The notes beneath the pieces were generated by a model. It had not been told where the DNA came from and did no database searches. It worked only from the letters and a program-made list of their open reading frames with translations. A stretch of 64,000 nucleotides of DNA from Candidatus Bathyarchaeota archaeon. GTDB lineage: Archaea; Thermoproteota; Bathyarchaeia; Bathyarchaeales; Bathycorpusculaceae. The translations under genes and the position numbers were made by a program. Every line of letters begins with the position of its first letter. Within the stretch, counting starts at the first letter, position 1. Shown in pieces: positions 43,921 to 51,153 of this stretch. Location: NCBI GenBank assembly GCA_026014485.1, contig JAOZIE010000008.1, forward strand, positions 62,001 through 126,000, in the 5' to 3' direction.

Positions 43921-45156
43921 ATGAACATGGATGAAAGTTCAAATCGTATTAGAAGCAAGCAAACTCGGTTTGGGCTTTCTCCTAACCTCCTAATCTTCAT
44001 GACTGTCTTCATAGACATGACGGGGTTTGGGATGGTGATTCCCCTGCTTCCTTTCTACGCGGCAACTTTTCAGGTAGGCGCTTTCTGGATAGGTGTTCTA
44101 ACCGCAGCTTTCTGCCTTATGCAGTTCATTTTTTCACCGATATTAGGCCAATTATCTGATAGAATGGGAAGAAAACCTGTTCTTTTACTTTCTATTCTTG
44201 TTTCCAGTGCAAGTTTCACTCTTTTTACCCTGTCAAACTCTTTCTTTTTACTTCTCCTCTCCCGCATAATCGCTGGCATCGCAACAGAGGGCGCTGTAGC
44301 CCAAGCGTACATTGTTGATATAACAAACGAAAAAGAACGAACCAAAGGACTAGGCAGAGTAAGTGCCGCCCACGGCGCTGGCCTCATAATTGGACCCGCC
44401 ATCGGAGGTTCCCTTAGTATCTTCGGATTCTGGGCACCCGGAATTACTGCGGTCGCTTTAACTTTGCTTAATCTTCTGTTTGTTTTCTTTTTCCTGCCTG
44501 AATCTATAGGGCAAAAACATCCTCCCCAGAGGAAAACCGTCGTCTTGGACTATTTTGTTGGTCTACCAAGAAAAATTGTGGACTTGATCTCCAGACCCTT
44601 GATTGGTTATGTATTGACTATTTTTTTCCTTCAAGGCATTGCCCATTCAACTATCCCAGTTATTTTACCTTTACTTGGGGCATCTTTTTTTGGATTTGGA
44701 GCTGTGGAAATGTCTTATTTGTTCATCTATATTGGCTTCACTGAAATCATCCTGCAGGGTTTCCTAATTGGAAAGATTTCACGAAGGTTTGATGACGTTA
44801 AACTAATTGCAGTTGGGGCTCTTCTAATGATGTTGGGGATGCTGTTTGTTTCTCTCAGCCCAAACTTTTTGCTCTTTATACTTTCCGTAACCCTAGTGGC
44901 GTGTGGTATAGGGATTCTGATGACGGTGGTGAGAAGCTTTATTTCGAAAAGAAGTTTGGCAAGTGAACAGGGGAGTATTATGGGCATAACTAACTCTGTA
45001 TTAAGCATCGCAACAATTTTTGGGCCCCTTATTGGCGGCTTCCTCTTCGATTTTGTGGGATTGAACGTGCCGTTCCTCCTTAACGCAATCATGCTGATGG
45101 CTGCATTTGCTTTCAGCATTAAAATAATTCAAAGCAACAGAGGAGAAAAAGAGTAG
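43921..45156 (+). CDS. MFS drug/metabolite exporter
   Basis: A transporter of about 411 residues with 12 hydrophobic segments. The loop between helices 2 and 3 reads GQLSDRMGRKPVLLLS, the MFS signature. VIPLLPFYAATF in helix 1 and GAGLIIGPAIGG in helix 5 fit the tetracycline/multidrug H+-antiporter group. ATG 43921 has GGTGG upstream; ATG 43846, two bases after padR, would add 25 residues. Probably controlled by PadR. The substrate is unknown. Confidence 0.88.
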   Translation: MNMDESSNRIRSKQTRFGLSPNLLIFMTVFIDMTGFGMVIPLLPFYAATFQVGAFWIGVLTAAFCLMQFIFSPILGQLSDRMGRKPVLLLSILVSSASFTLFTLSNSFFLLLLSRIIAGIATEGAVAQAYIVDITNEKERTKGLGRVSAAHGAGLIIGPAIGGSLSIFGFWAPGITAVALTLLNLLFVFFFLPESIGQKHPPQRKTVVLDYFVGLPRKIVDLISRPLIGYVLTIFFLQGIAHSTIPVILPLLGASFFGFGAVEMSYLFIYIGFTEIILQGFLIGKISRRFDDVKLIAVGALLMMLGMLFVSLSPNFLLFILSVTLVACGIGILMTVVRSFISKRSLASEQGSIMGITNSVLSIATIFGPLIGGFLFDFVGLNVPFLLNAIMLMAAFAFSIKIIQSNRGEKE

Positions 45157-45831
45157 TTGTCAACTCAAATAAATTGTCATCTGCCGTGGAGTGGATTATT
45201 TAGTTTGAACCCTGTGAAGAAAAATCAGTGTAGTCATCATCTCAATAACAAAGGGGCTGCCCGTAGGTGCGGTTCCAGCAGTTATGGGATGCATGATCCA
45301 AAAATTGTTTTTCGTGAACTAAACCTCAAGGTAGGCGACTGTTTTCTTGATGTGGGCTGTGGATCTGGAGATTATGCGTTGTGTGCTTCAAAAATTGTTG
45401 GTGATTCTGGATTGGTGTATGCGTTTGATGTATCGCCAATGGTGATTGAGGGTTTACTGGACAGGCTTACTTCTCAAGGAGTTAGGAACGTGAAAGCCCG
45501 CGTCTCGGACATCACCTGCCCCTTACCCTTAGAAGACAACTGCATCGATGTTTGCTTCATTGCCACCATGCTCCATATAATTGACCTTGCCAAAAACGGA
45601 GAAAAAATATTCACCGAACTTCTCCGTGTTTTAAAAACCAACGGACAACTATCAATCATCAACTGCAAAAAAGAAGAACAACCCTTCGGACCACCCATAC
45701 ACATGCGGCTATCACCCACAGAAGTCGAAAACACCGCAAAACTATGCGGTTTCAAAAAAACAAACCTAATTGACCTCGGATACAATTACCTGATAACCCT
45801 CAAACACCCAAAAAACAAAACACCCCCTTAA
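45157..45831 (+). CDS. SAM-dependent methyltransferase (UbiE/Methyltransf_11-like)
   Basis: A 224-residue class I methyltransferase. The SAM motif CFLDVGCGSGDYALCAS begins near residue 63, followed by YAFDVSPMVIEGL and the motif-III region LLRVLKTNGQLSIINCKK. It starts with TTG immediately after the MFS stop codon, so it is translationally coupled. It carries several extra Cys and His near the N-terminus (CSHH, RRCGSS). Context suggests it modifies a toxic or signalling compound handled by the exporter; that is inference. Confidence 0.8.
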   Translation: MSTQINCHLPWSGLFSLNPVKKNQCSHHLNNKGAARRCGSSSYGMHDPKIVFRELNLKVGDCFLDVGCGSGDYALCASKIVGDSGLVYAFDVSPMVIEGLLDRLTSQGVRNVKARVSDITCPLPLEDNCIDVCFIATMLHIIDLAKNGEKIFTELLRVLKTNGQLSIINCKKEEQPFGPPIHMRLSPTEVENTAKLCGFKKTNLIDLGYNYLITLKHPKNKTPP

Positions 45832-46032
45832 CCCAAAACCCAAAAAACCCTCAAAACAAACCAAACCCGCTCCCCCCTCACACCTCAACCTCCAACCCCC
45901 ATCCACCACTCACACCAAAGCAACACCTACACCCCACATCCACAACACAAACCCCAAACACCTCCACAAAAACAAACCCAAACCACACCTTAAACCATAT
46001 ACAACCCCCCTCAATAGACCAGAAGGTTAAGA
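45832..46032. other. Extremely A/C-rich spacer
   Basis: Nearly 200 bases of plus-strand A and C with almost no G: about three G in the 180 bases 45841-46020. There is no open frame with coding character. It lies between the methyltransferase stop and the first palindromic promoter. Its composition mirrors the G/T-rich stretches at 46261-46365 and 48271-48380. Confidence 0.7.
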
Positions 46033-46062
46033 TTTATATACTTGGATGGATAATCCATCCAA
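46033..46062 (+). promoter_or_regulatory. Promoter P1 with 21-base palindromic operator
   Basis: TATA box TTTATATA (46033-46040), followed by a perfect palindrome at 46042-46062: left arm TTGGATGGAT, central A, right arm ATCCATCCAA. The expected start site, about 25 bases after the TATA, falls at the end of the palindrome on an ATG (46062). The same operator core is found in P2 and P3. It drives the leader-peptide/structured-RNA region. Confidence 0.75.
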
Positions 46063-46232
46063 TGAACAAGTTGCAAAGCGTTGGAGTCAGCCACTGGATC
46101 CGTGTTTCGTCACAATCGCGGTGTAACTTGTAAGTCCGTCGTAGATGCAGCCGTAAGCCGAGCCGTTGAGGTTGCGGACTTGCCTCCCGTAGCCTCAACG
46201 GCACAAATTTTGGTTTTTTCAATTTTTATATG
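46062..46232 (+). ncRNA. Candidate regulated small RNA or leader-peptide transcript
   Basis: Downstream of P1 is a leaderless 23-codon frame (ATG 46062 to TAA 46133, starting MNKLQSVGVSHW). Two overlapping stems follow: AAGTCCG (46132-46138) with CGGACTT (46175-46181), and GCCGTTGAGG (46162-46171) with CCTCAACGGC (46193-46202). The order left1-left2-right1-right2 means they are either mutually exclusive or form a pseudoknot. A U-rich tail (ATTTTGGTTTTTTC, 46207-46220) follows and would end the transcript. No known RNA family is recognised. It could be a stand-alone sRNA or an attenuator-like leader. Confidence 0.5.
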
Positions 46233-46373
46233 TGCCTAGAGCGGTTGGCAGGACTGTTGCTGTTTTTTGGTGTTGCGTTTTTGGGTTGTTTTCTTTTTTG
46301 AGTTTTGTTTGGTGTTTGTTGTTGGGTGATTTGTTTTTTGTGCTGGTTTGTGTTTTGGTTTGTTAGCCTAAAA
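46233..46373. other. Extremely G/T-rich spacer
   Basis: On the plus strand 46261-46365 is almost only G and T, in runs such as GGTGTTTGTTGTTGGGTG. No coding frame is supported. It precedes promoter P2. A shorter G/T-rich stretch lies at 48271-48380 before P3. Confidence 0.65.
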
Positions 46374-46403
46374 CTTATATGTATGGTTGGATAATCCAAC
46401 CAT
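46374..46403 (+). promoter_or_regulatory. Promoter P2 with palindromic operator
   Basis: TATA box CTTATAT (46374-46380), followed by a perfect 21-base palindrome at 46383-46403: left arm ATGGTTGGAT, central A, right arm ATCCAACCAT. The core TTGGAT-A-ATCCA is shared with P1 and P3. The ribosome binding site GGAGG (46416-46420) and the ATG at 46430 follow. Confidence 0.75.
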
Positions 46404-46429
46404 TAACGAGGGTGTGGAGGAACAAACAA

Positions 46430-48220
46430 ATGAAAACCCGACAGTATATCTCTGTAGTTATCTTGGTAATTATTTTGTTTTCGGCTTTAACGGCTTCTTT
46501 AGCGTTTTCTTTTAACGCTACTTCTATTAAAATTGCTGGTCTCGAATCTTCTTTGGACTCTCAGGACAGTCAACTTGACCTGTTCAATGAGCTTCTCAGC
46601 AACCAAGATGCTCAACTCGACAAACTTAACCAGACTCTTGCTGCCCAAAACAACACGCTTAACGAGTACAACCAAACCATTAGCGGTCTCCAACAGCAGC
46701 AAAATCAAGATTTAACTAACCTGACTGCGCAAATCGCCGATTCAAACAACCAAATAATCGATTCCCAAAACCGCCTTCTTGCTGAATACAATCAAACCCT
46801 AAGCAGTCTTCAGCAGCAACGTAATCAGGATTTAGCGAACCTGACCGGGCAAATTGACGCTTACTCTTCTGATCTATCTGGTCAAATTGGCGAATATTCT
46901 TCTGTTCTGAACAGTCAAATTGCAGACTTGGAGTCTCGGTTGCCTGTCCAGCAATACGACTACATAATTTATTCTTCCCCGGGCAATGACGACTTTTACG
47001 TTGCACAAAACGGGCAGACAGGTGAAGTTGATTTCAACTCAACCGATGCGGCACAGGTAATTAACAGTGCTCTCGAAAACGGTAACAGTGTTTTTGTGAA
47101 GAGTGGCATCTACATTTTAGGGTCTGATGTTATTTGTTATAACAAAAAGAACTTGATGTTGGATGGTGAAGGTGCAACTTTGAAGTGTACTCACCACAAA
47201 ATAATCATACGTGGCTCAACATATTTGGCTTCACAGAATAATCGTGTTTCTGGCTTTATAGTTGCGAATGGCGGCGTCAGGATTGAGAATTCTGCTAGGA
47301 CAACAATCACGAACATGATTTTTGAAAGCTGTGAGGTCGGGGTTGAGCTTGTTAACACGAACACTTGGTCGGAATGTACAAAAATTGATGATTCACATTT
47401 CATTACCTGCACTGAAGGCATAGCTTTTCGAACCCCCAGCCCGGGGGCTACAGGTTCCTATGGGAATGCTGCGATTTCGCGTTGTTATTTTAACCTCCGT
47501 GATAATTCCATTGCTATAACAGTAGAGCGCGGGGCAGAATTTACTGATGGTCAAATGCAGAATGTCCGCATCTGGATATGTGGATATTCTGCGCAGCAGT
47601 ATAATCAAACTGGGCTCAAAATCAGCGGTTCCCTATTTCAAACAGTGATGGAGGGCGTGGTTTTTGAGTCGTTTGCATACGGGAACCTGAGTGATTCAGA
47701 GGTTTATGCCGTGTATATCGATACAAATTACCAAACTCCTATCCTTCAGGCAGGCATCACTTTTCTTGGTCCTTGGACAAATATAATTTATAATCCTACA
47801 AACAGCGAGGTCCAAGGTGAAGGCTTAGGGGTTGCCTTTAAACAGGAAAACATAACCATCCCCGTGAGTGCTTCTTCAAACTACCTGAACGAACCAACTG
47901 TTATTCAGGTGGCGCCTTCCACCATTACGAACTTTAAAGCGCTACTTATGGTCAACGGGGATTTTAGCCAAAACGAGACAATCACGGTTCGATTCCGCCT
48001 TGGTTTTGTTGATAAAGACGTTGCGGCAGGCTCCGGGATTGTGGAGAAGACCTTTACTTCTTCTTCTTCGTTGTGGCTGAGTGATGATGACCTGTTAAGG
48101 CTGATGCCCTTAAAAGATATGGTTCGGTCAATTTTAGTGGATGCCAAGGTGGACTCTGACTCTGCGGATGCAACTGTTCAGGTTAGCGTGTTTGGTGTAA
48201 CTACGTGGTCTGCAATGTAG
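46430..48220 (+). CDS. Surface protein: membrane anchor, coiled-coil stalk, right-handed beta-helix
   Basis: A 596-residue protein. One N-terminal membrane segment (about 8-30) is followed by a coiled coil (about 38-180) rich in Gln and Asn, with a repeated unit (EYNQTISGLQQQQNQDL and EYNQTLSSLQQQRNQDL) and many NxT/S sequons. Residues about 195-470 look like a pectate-lyase-type beta-helix: DAAQVINSALENGNSVFVKSG, then stacked short strands (ISGFIVANG, ITNMIFESC). The end is a beta domain. It resembles tail-spike or adhesin designs. It shares its operator with a metal/corrinoid importer, so it may bind a ligand or surface related to uptake. Confidence 0.7.
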   Translation: MKTRQYISVVILVIILFSALTASLAFSFNATSIKIAGLESSLDSQDSQLDLFNELLSNQDAQLDKLNQTLAAQNNTLNEYNQTISGLQQQQNQDLTNLTAQIADSNNQIIDSQNRLLAEYNQTLSSLQQQRNQDLANLTGQIDAYSSDLSGQIGEYSSVLNSQIADLESRLPVQQYDYIIYSSPGNDDFYVAQNGQTGEVDFNSTDAAQVINSALENGNSVFVKSGIYILGSDVICYNKKNLMLDGEGATLKCTHHKIIIRGSTYLASQNNRVSGFIVANGGVRIENSARTTITNMIFESCEVGVELVNTNTWSECTKIDDSHFITCTEGIAFRTPSPGATGSYGNAAISRCYFNLRDNSIAITVERGAEFTDGQMQNVRIWICGYSAQQYNQTGLKISGSLFQTVMEGVVFESFAYGNLSDSEVYAVYIDTNYQTPILQAGITFLGPWTNIIYNPTNSEVQGEGLGVAFKQENITIPVSASSNYLNEPTVIQVAPSTITNFKALLMVNGDFSQNETITVRFRLGFVDKDVAAGSGIVEKTFTSSSSLWLSDDDLLRLMPLKDMVRSILVDAKVDSDSADATVQVSVFGVTTWSAM

Positions 48221-48241
48221 GCTGACGTGTTAACCTTGTTT

Positions 48242-48290
48242 GCCCTCATTTCCCCTTTTAGGGCGAATCTGTTTTTGTTTGTGATTTTTT
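48242..48290 (+). terminator. Hairpin and T-rich tail after the beta-helix gene
   Basis: GCCCT (48242-48246) pairs with AGGGC (48260-48264), followed by T-rich sequence (CTGTTTTTGTTTGTGATTTTTT). It is 20 bases after the stop codon. Confidence 0.5.
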
Positions 48291-48423
48291 ACGTGTGTTT
48301 TAGGTGTGTCTGGTTGTTGGTTTGCTGCTGGTGCCTTTTTGTTTGCTTTGGGGTGGTTTTTGGGTGGGTTGGTTTGTTCAACTTAGGTTGTTCAACTTGT
48401 GATTAATTTGGGTTAAACTAACG

Positions 48424-48453
48424 TTTATATAATTTTCCTTGGATAATCCATCC
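48424..48453 (+). promoter_or_regulatory. Promoter P3 with palindromic operator
   Basis: TATA box TTTATAT (48424-48430), followed at 48437-48453 by CCTTGGAT, central A and ATCCATCC. This is a slightly imperfect copy of the operator in P1 and P2 (core TTGGAT-A-ATCCA). Two TTGTTCAACTT repeats lie just upstream (about 48375-48400). It drives the small protein and ABC importer operon. Confidence 0.7.
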
Positions 48454-48473
48454 ATAAACCTGGGGAACATACC

Positions 48474-48740
48474 TTGCAGTTTCAACCCAAATCCTCATTT
48501 CCATTAAGCTCAACAGCGAGTCAAGAAAAAACGACGCTGTTTCAAGTTCTGAATATTAATAACCCCACAATGGGGAACCCCATTCTTAGCGGACTGATGA
48601 AGCAGTTTTGTACTGAGATGAACAGGTGCCACTTACTTTTGGACGAATCAAACGTTACATCTGTTGCTTCATTGGTTTATGCCAACCTGTTTCACGATCC
48701 CGGGATAACTTTTAGCGGACTTGGAGGTGAAAAATCGTGA
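48474..48740 (+). CDS. Small protein at the head of the importer operon
   Basis: An 88-codon frame from TTG 48474 (MQFQPKSSFPLSS...). A shorter start at ATG 48571 (MGNPILSGLMKQF) is also possible. Its TGA overlaps the GTG of the binding-protein gene, so coupling is likely. It has a few Cys and His (FCTEMNRCHLLLDE) that could bind metal. No family is recognised and no signal peptide is seen. It may be a regulatory leader or a small cytosolic partner. Confidence 0.5.
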   Translation: MQFQPKSSFPLSSTASQEKTTLFQVLNINNPTMGNPILSGLMKQFCTEMNRCHLLLDESNVTSVASLVYANLFHDPGITFSGLGGEKS

Positions 48741-50083
48741 AGAAAACGTTCCTTGCGCTTATAACGGTTATACTTATAGCGGTTATTGGCGCTTCCTCTT
48801 TCGGTATATATTCAATTTACAATCCTTCAGCTACTCCTACTCCTTCAGCCAGTCCTACTCCTGAGCCTACTGCAACTCCCACTGTTACTGCCTCTCCCGA
48901 ATCCACCCCAACGCCTACTTTGACCCCTTCCCCCTCTGCTTCAGTGACCTCTTCGCCTACTGCAACTCCTGAGGCTTCTCCATCCGAGACTCCCCAGGTA
49001 ACCTCTACTCCTGAGCCTACGCAATCTGTTGCGCCTTCTGCTTCTCCATCTGTTGCGCCTTCTGCTTCTCCATCTGTTGCGCCTTCTGCTTCTCCTACTG
49101 TTCAGCCCACGGTGACTGCTACTCCTACTCCTGAACCTACTGCTTCCCCGACACCTTCGCCCACTCCAAAACCTGAGAGCATCACCTATACAGATGTAAC
49201 TGGAGCAAACGTTATCGTGAAGCTTCCAGTGAACCGTGTAGTTTCAGTTATGGCAACTGACCTTGTCACAGCAATCGGTGCTCACGACAGAATTGTGGGT
49301 CGTGGCAATATTGATGCCACCGGGCTTTCTCTTCTTCCCGCAGCCATTGCGGATATACCTGTAGCTGGAAGCGTTGAGACTGTTCTGGAGATGGCCCCTG
49401 ACTTGGTTATTGTAAGTGAACTATACGGCGACGCAAACGTTGAGTTGCTGAGAAACGCTGGACTAGCAGTTATCGTCGATAGGACGGTGCAACCAAGACG
49501 TTCGATACTTGTACACAACTTAGGTATAATGCTGGATGCAGAAGAAATGGCTGAGGAATTCAACTCTTTCGAGGCTCATTACATGAACCTCGTTACAGAA
49601 CGCGTTCAAAACCTAACGGATAGCCAGAAGCCCACAGTTTACTTCGAATTCTACATGCCTGGATACAGTTGCGGTCCAGGGAATTCCTTCCATGACTTGA
49701 TAGTCGAAGCTGGTGGAATAAACATTGCTAACGAGACTGTTGCGATGCCTATTTTGAGTGCTGAGTATGTGCTAGAGAAGAATCCTGACATTATCGTTAG
49801 GATGTTGACGTACTTGGATGGTTTCGAATTGTCTTCCTTCAAGTATCTGCAGACTGAAATGATGTCTCGAGCTGGCATGAGTGAAGTCACCGCCGTAAAA
49901 AATGGTGATGTCTACATCGTTAGAGATGCTGTAATCGTCTCACGGGAAACCATTGGATTGCTGTACTATGCGACATGGTTCCACCCTGATTTATTCGCAG
50001 ACATTGACCCCGCAGCTGTAGACGCCGAGTATCTTCAGAAGTTCTACGGAGTATCCTTGACAGGAGTCTACACGTATTCATGA
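48737..50083 (+). CDS. ABC-importer substrate-binding protein (BtuF/FecB type) on a Pro/Ser/Thr stalk
   Basis: A 448-residue protein. It has an N-terminal membrane anchor (about 4-25) and a linker of about 115 residues made almost only of Pro, Ser, Thr, Ala and Glu, with three copies of SVAPSASP. A two-lobed metal/cobalamin-binding domain follows: RVVSVMATDLVTAIGAHDRIVG, MAPDLVIVSELYG, and a long helix with FNSFEAHYMNLV. Family members bind vitamin B12, cobinamide, heme or siderophores. The ligand is not readable. It starts with GTG and overlaps the permease gene by 4 bases. Confidence 0.85.
   Translation: MKKTFLALITVILIAVIGASSFGIYSIYNPSATPTPSASPTPEPTATPTVTASPESTPTPTLTPSPSASVTSSPTATPEASPSETPQVTSTPEPTQSVAPSASPSVAPSASPSVAPSASPTVQPTVTATPTPEPTASPTPSPTPKPESITYTDVTGANVIVKLPVNRVVSVMATDLVTAIGAHDRIVGRGNIDATGLSLLPAAIADIPVAGSVETVLEMAPDLVIVSELYGDANVELLRNAGLAVIVDRTVQPRRSILVHNLGIMLDAEEMAEEFNSFEAHYMNLVTERVQNLTDSQKPTVYFEFYMPGYSCGPGNSFHDLIVEAGGINIANETVAMPILSAEYVLEKNPDIIVRMLTYLDGFELSSFKYLQTEMMSRAGMSEVTAVKNGDVYIVRDAVIVSRETIGLLYYATWFHPDLFADIDPAAVDAEYLQKFYGVSLTGVYTYS
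49025..49096 (+). repeat. 24-base tandem repeat in the binding-protein linker
   Basis: Three nearly identical 24-base units beginning TCTGTTGCGCCTTCTGC encode SVAPSASP repeats of the extracellular linker. The near-exact DNA identity suggests recent slippage or unequal exchange. Confidence 0.85.
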
Positions 50084-51153
50084 GCTCAACAGAAATAAAA
50101 ACGCAGTACACTAAAGCCAAAGCGAGAAAATTTCTCGCGCTTTTTCTAGTTTTTATAGCCTTAATAATAACAATTATACTTTCCATAAGCCTCGGGGCGG
50201 GGTCTCCTCGATTTTCTGAGGCGGCAAACGTAATTTTTTCTAGAGCTTTTCCATTTCTCAATATTGCTCCCGAAAACTCAATAACTCAGTTTATAATAAT
50301 GGATGTTCGGTTGCCAAGGGTTTGTTTGGCCATTCTAGCAGGAGCAGGACTTGCCTCTTCTGGAGCCACAATGCAGGGCGTGCTGCGGAACCCTCTTGTT
50401 TCCTCCTATATCTTGGGTATATCTTCAGCTGCAGGGTTCGGTGCAGCGCTGGCAATCGTCTTCGGAGTGAGCGTTTTTACACCTATAGGCGGTTACGTTG
50501 TCGTTGGAAACGCTTTCGTATTTAGCCTTTTAGCGATGTTTACTGTGTACGGAATTGCCCGCGTGAGGTCCATAAATACTGAAACAGTAATTTTAGCAGG
50601 GGTCGCCGTTGGTTTTCTTTTTTCAGCCCTGCTTTCTTTAGTTCAGTTTGTTGCGCCTGAATATGAGGCGTTGAGGTCGGTCGTTTTCTGGCTTATGGGC
50701 GGGTTAGGTTCCGCGAAATGGCAGAATATCCTGATAATTCTACCCATCATCGTAGTTACGCTTCTACTTATGTCCAAGAAGTCTTGGGACCTTAACGTCA
50801 TGAGTCTAGGTGAAGAAGTTGCTACCAGCGTCGGCGTGAATTCTAAACGCACGCTTACCGTCTGCATGGTGCTGGCTACCTTAGCAACTGCCAGCATAAT
50901 CGCCTTCACAGGCGTAATAGGCTTTGTATGTTTAATTTCTCCTCACATCTCAAGAATGATGATCGGCAGCGACCATCGGTTTTTGATACCTTGCAGCGTA
51001 CTCGTAGGCAGTGTTTTGCTCTTAGGGTCTGATACTGTGGCGCGGTTAGTGCTTGCGCCCACAGAACTGCCTGTAGGAATTGTAACATCGTTGTTGGGTG
51101 TACCGTTCTTCATTTACATGTTGCTTAGTAAAAGGAGGCAAAGTTGGCGTTGA
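50080..51153 (+). CDS. FecCD/BtuC-family ABC permease
   Basis: A 357-residue permease with about ten hydrophobic helices. Characteristic blocks are MDVRLPRVCLAILAGAGLASSGATMQGVLRNPL, GISSAAGFGAALA and the coupling region with GVIGFVCLISPHISRMMIG near residue 285. It forms the membrane pore of the importer with the ATPase at 51144. ATGA overlap upstream and a 10-base overlap downstream show a tight operon. Confidence 0.93.
   Translation: MSSTEIKTQYTKAKARKFLALFLVFIALIITIILSISLGAGSPRFSEAANVIFSRAFPFLNIAPENSITQFIIMDVRLPRVCLAILAGAGLASSGATMQGVLRNPLVSSYILGISSAAGFGAALAIVFGVSVFTPIGGYVVVGNAFVFSLLAMFTVYGIARVRSINTETVILAGVAVGFLFSALLSLVQFVAPEYEALRSVVFWLMGGLGSAKWQNILIILPIIVVTLLLMSKKSWDLNVMSLGEEVATSVGVNSKRTLTVCMVLATLATASIIAFTGVIGFVCLISPHISRMMIGSDHRFLIPCSVLVGSVLLLGSDTVARLVLAPTELPVGIVTSLLGVPFFIYMLLSKRRQSWR

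Noticed and set aside
46062-46202. Cobalamin riboswitch in front of the surface protein
   Set aside because: A GCCACTGGA string resembles part of a B12 box, but the rest of the cobalamin core is missing. Such riboswitches are not expected in archaea, and the element ends before promoter P2.
46034-46222. 62-codon minus-strand frame across promoter P1
   Set aside because: It reads through the palindrome and the stem-loops, has no ribosome binding site and an improbable composition; it is a shadow of the structured RNA.
45832-46373. Replication origin suggested by the skew switch
   Set aside because: No Cdc6/Orc gene is near, and I see no origin-box repeats; the palindromes fit promoters better.
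49025-49096. CRISPR-like repeats
   Set aside because: The repeats are contiguous without spacers and encode a Ser/Pro/Ala linker in frame with the binding protein.
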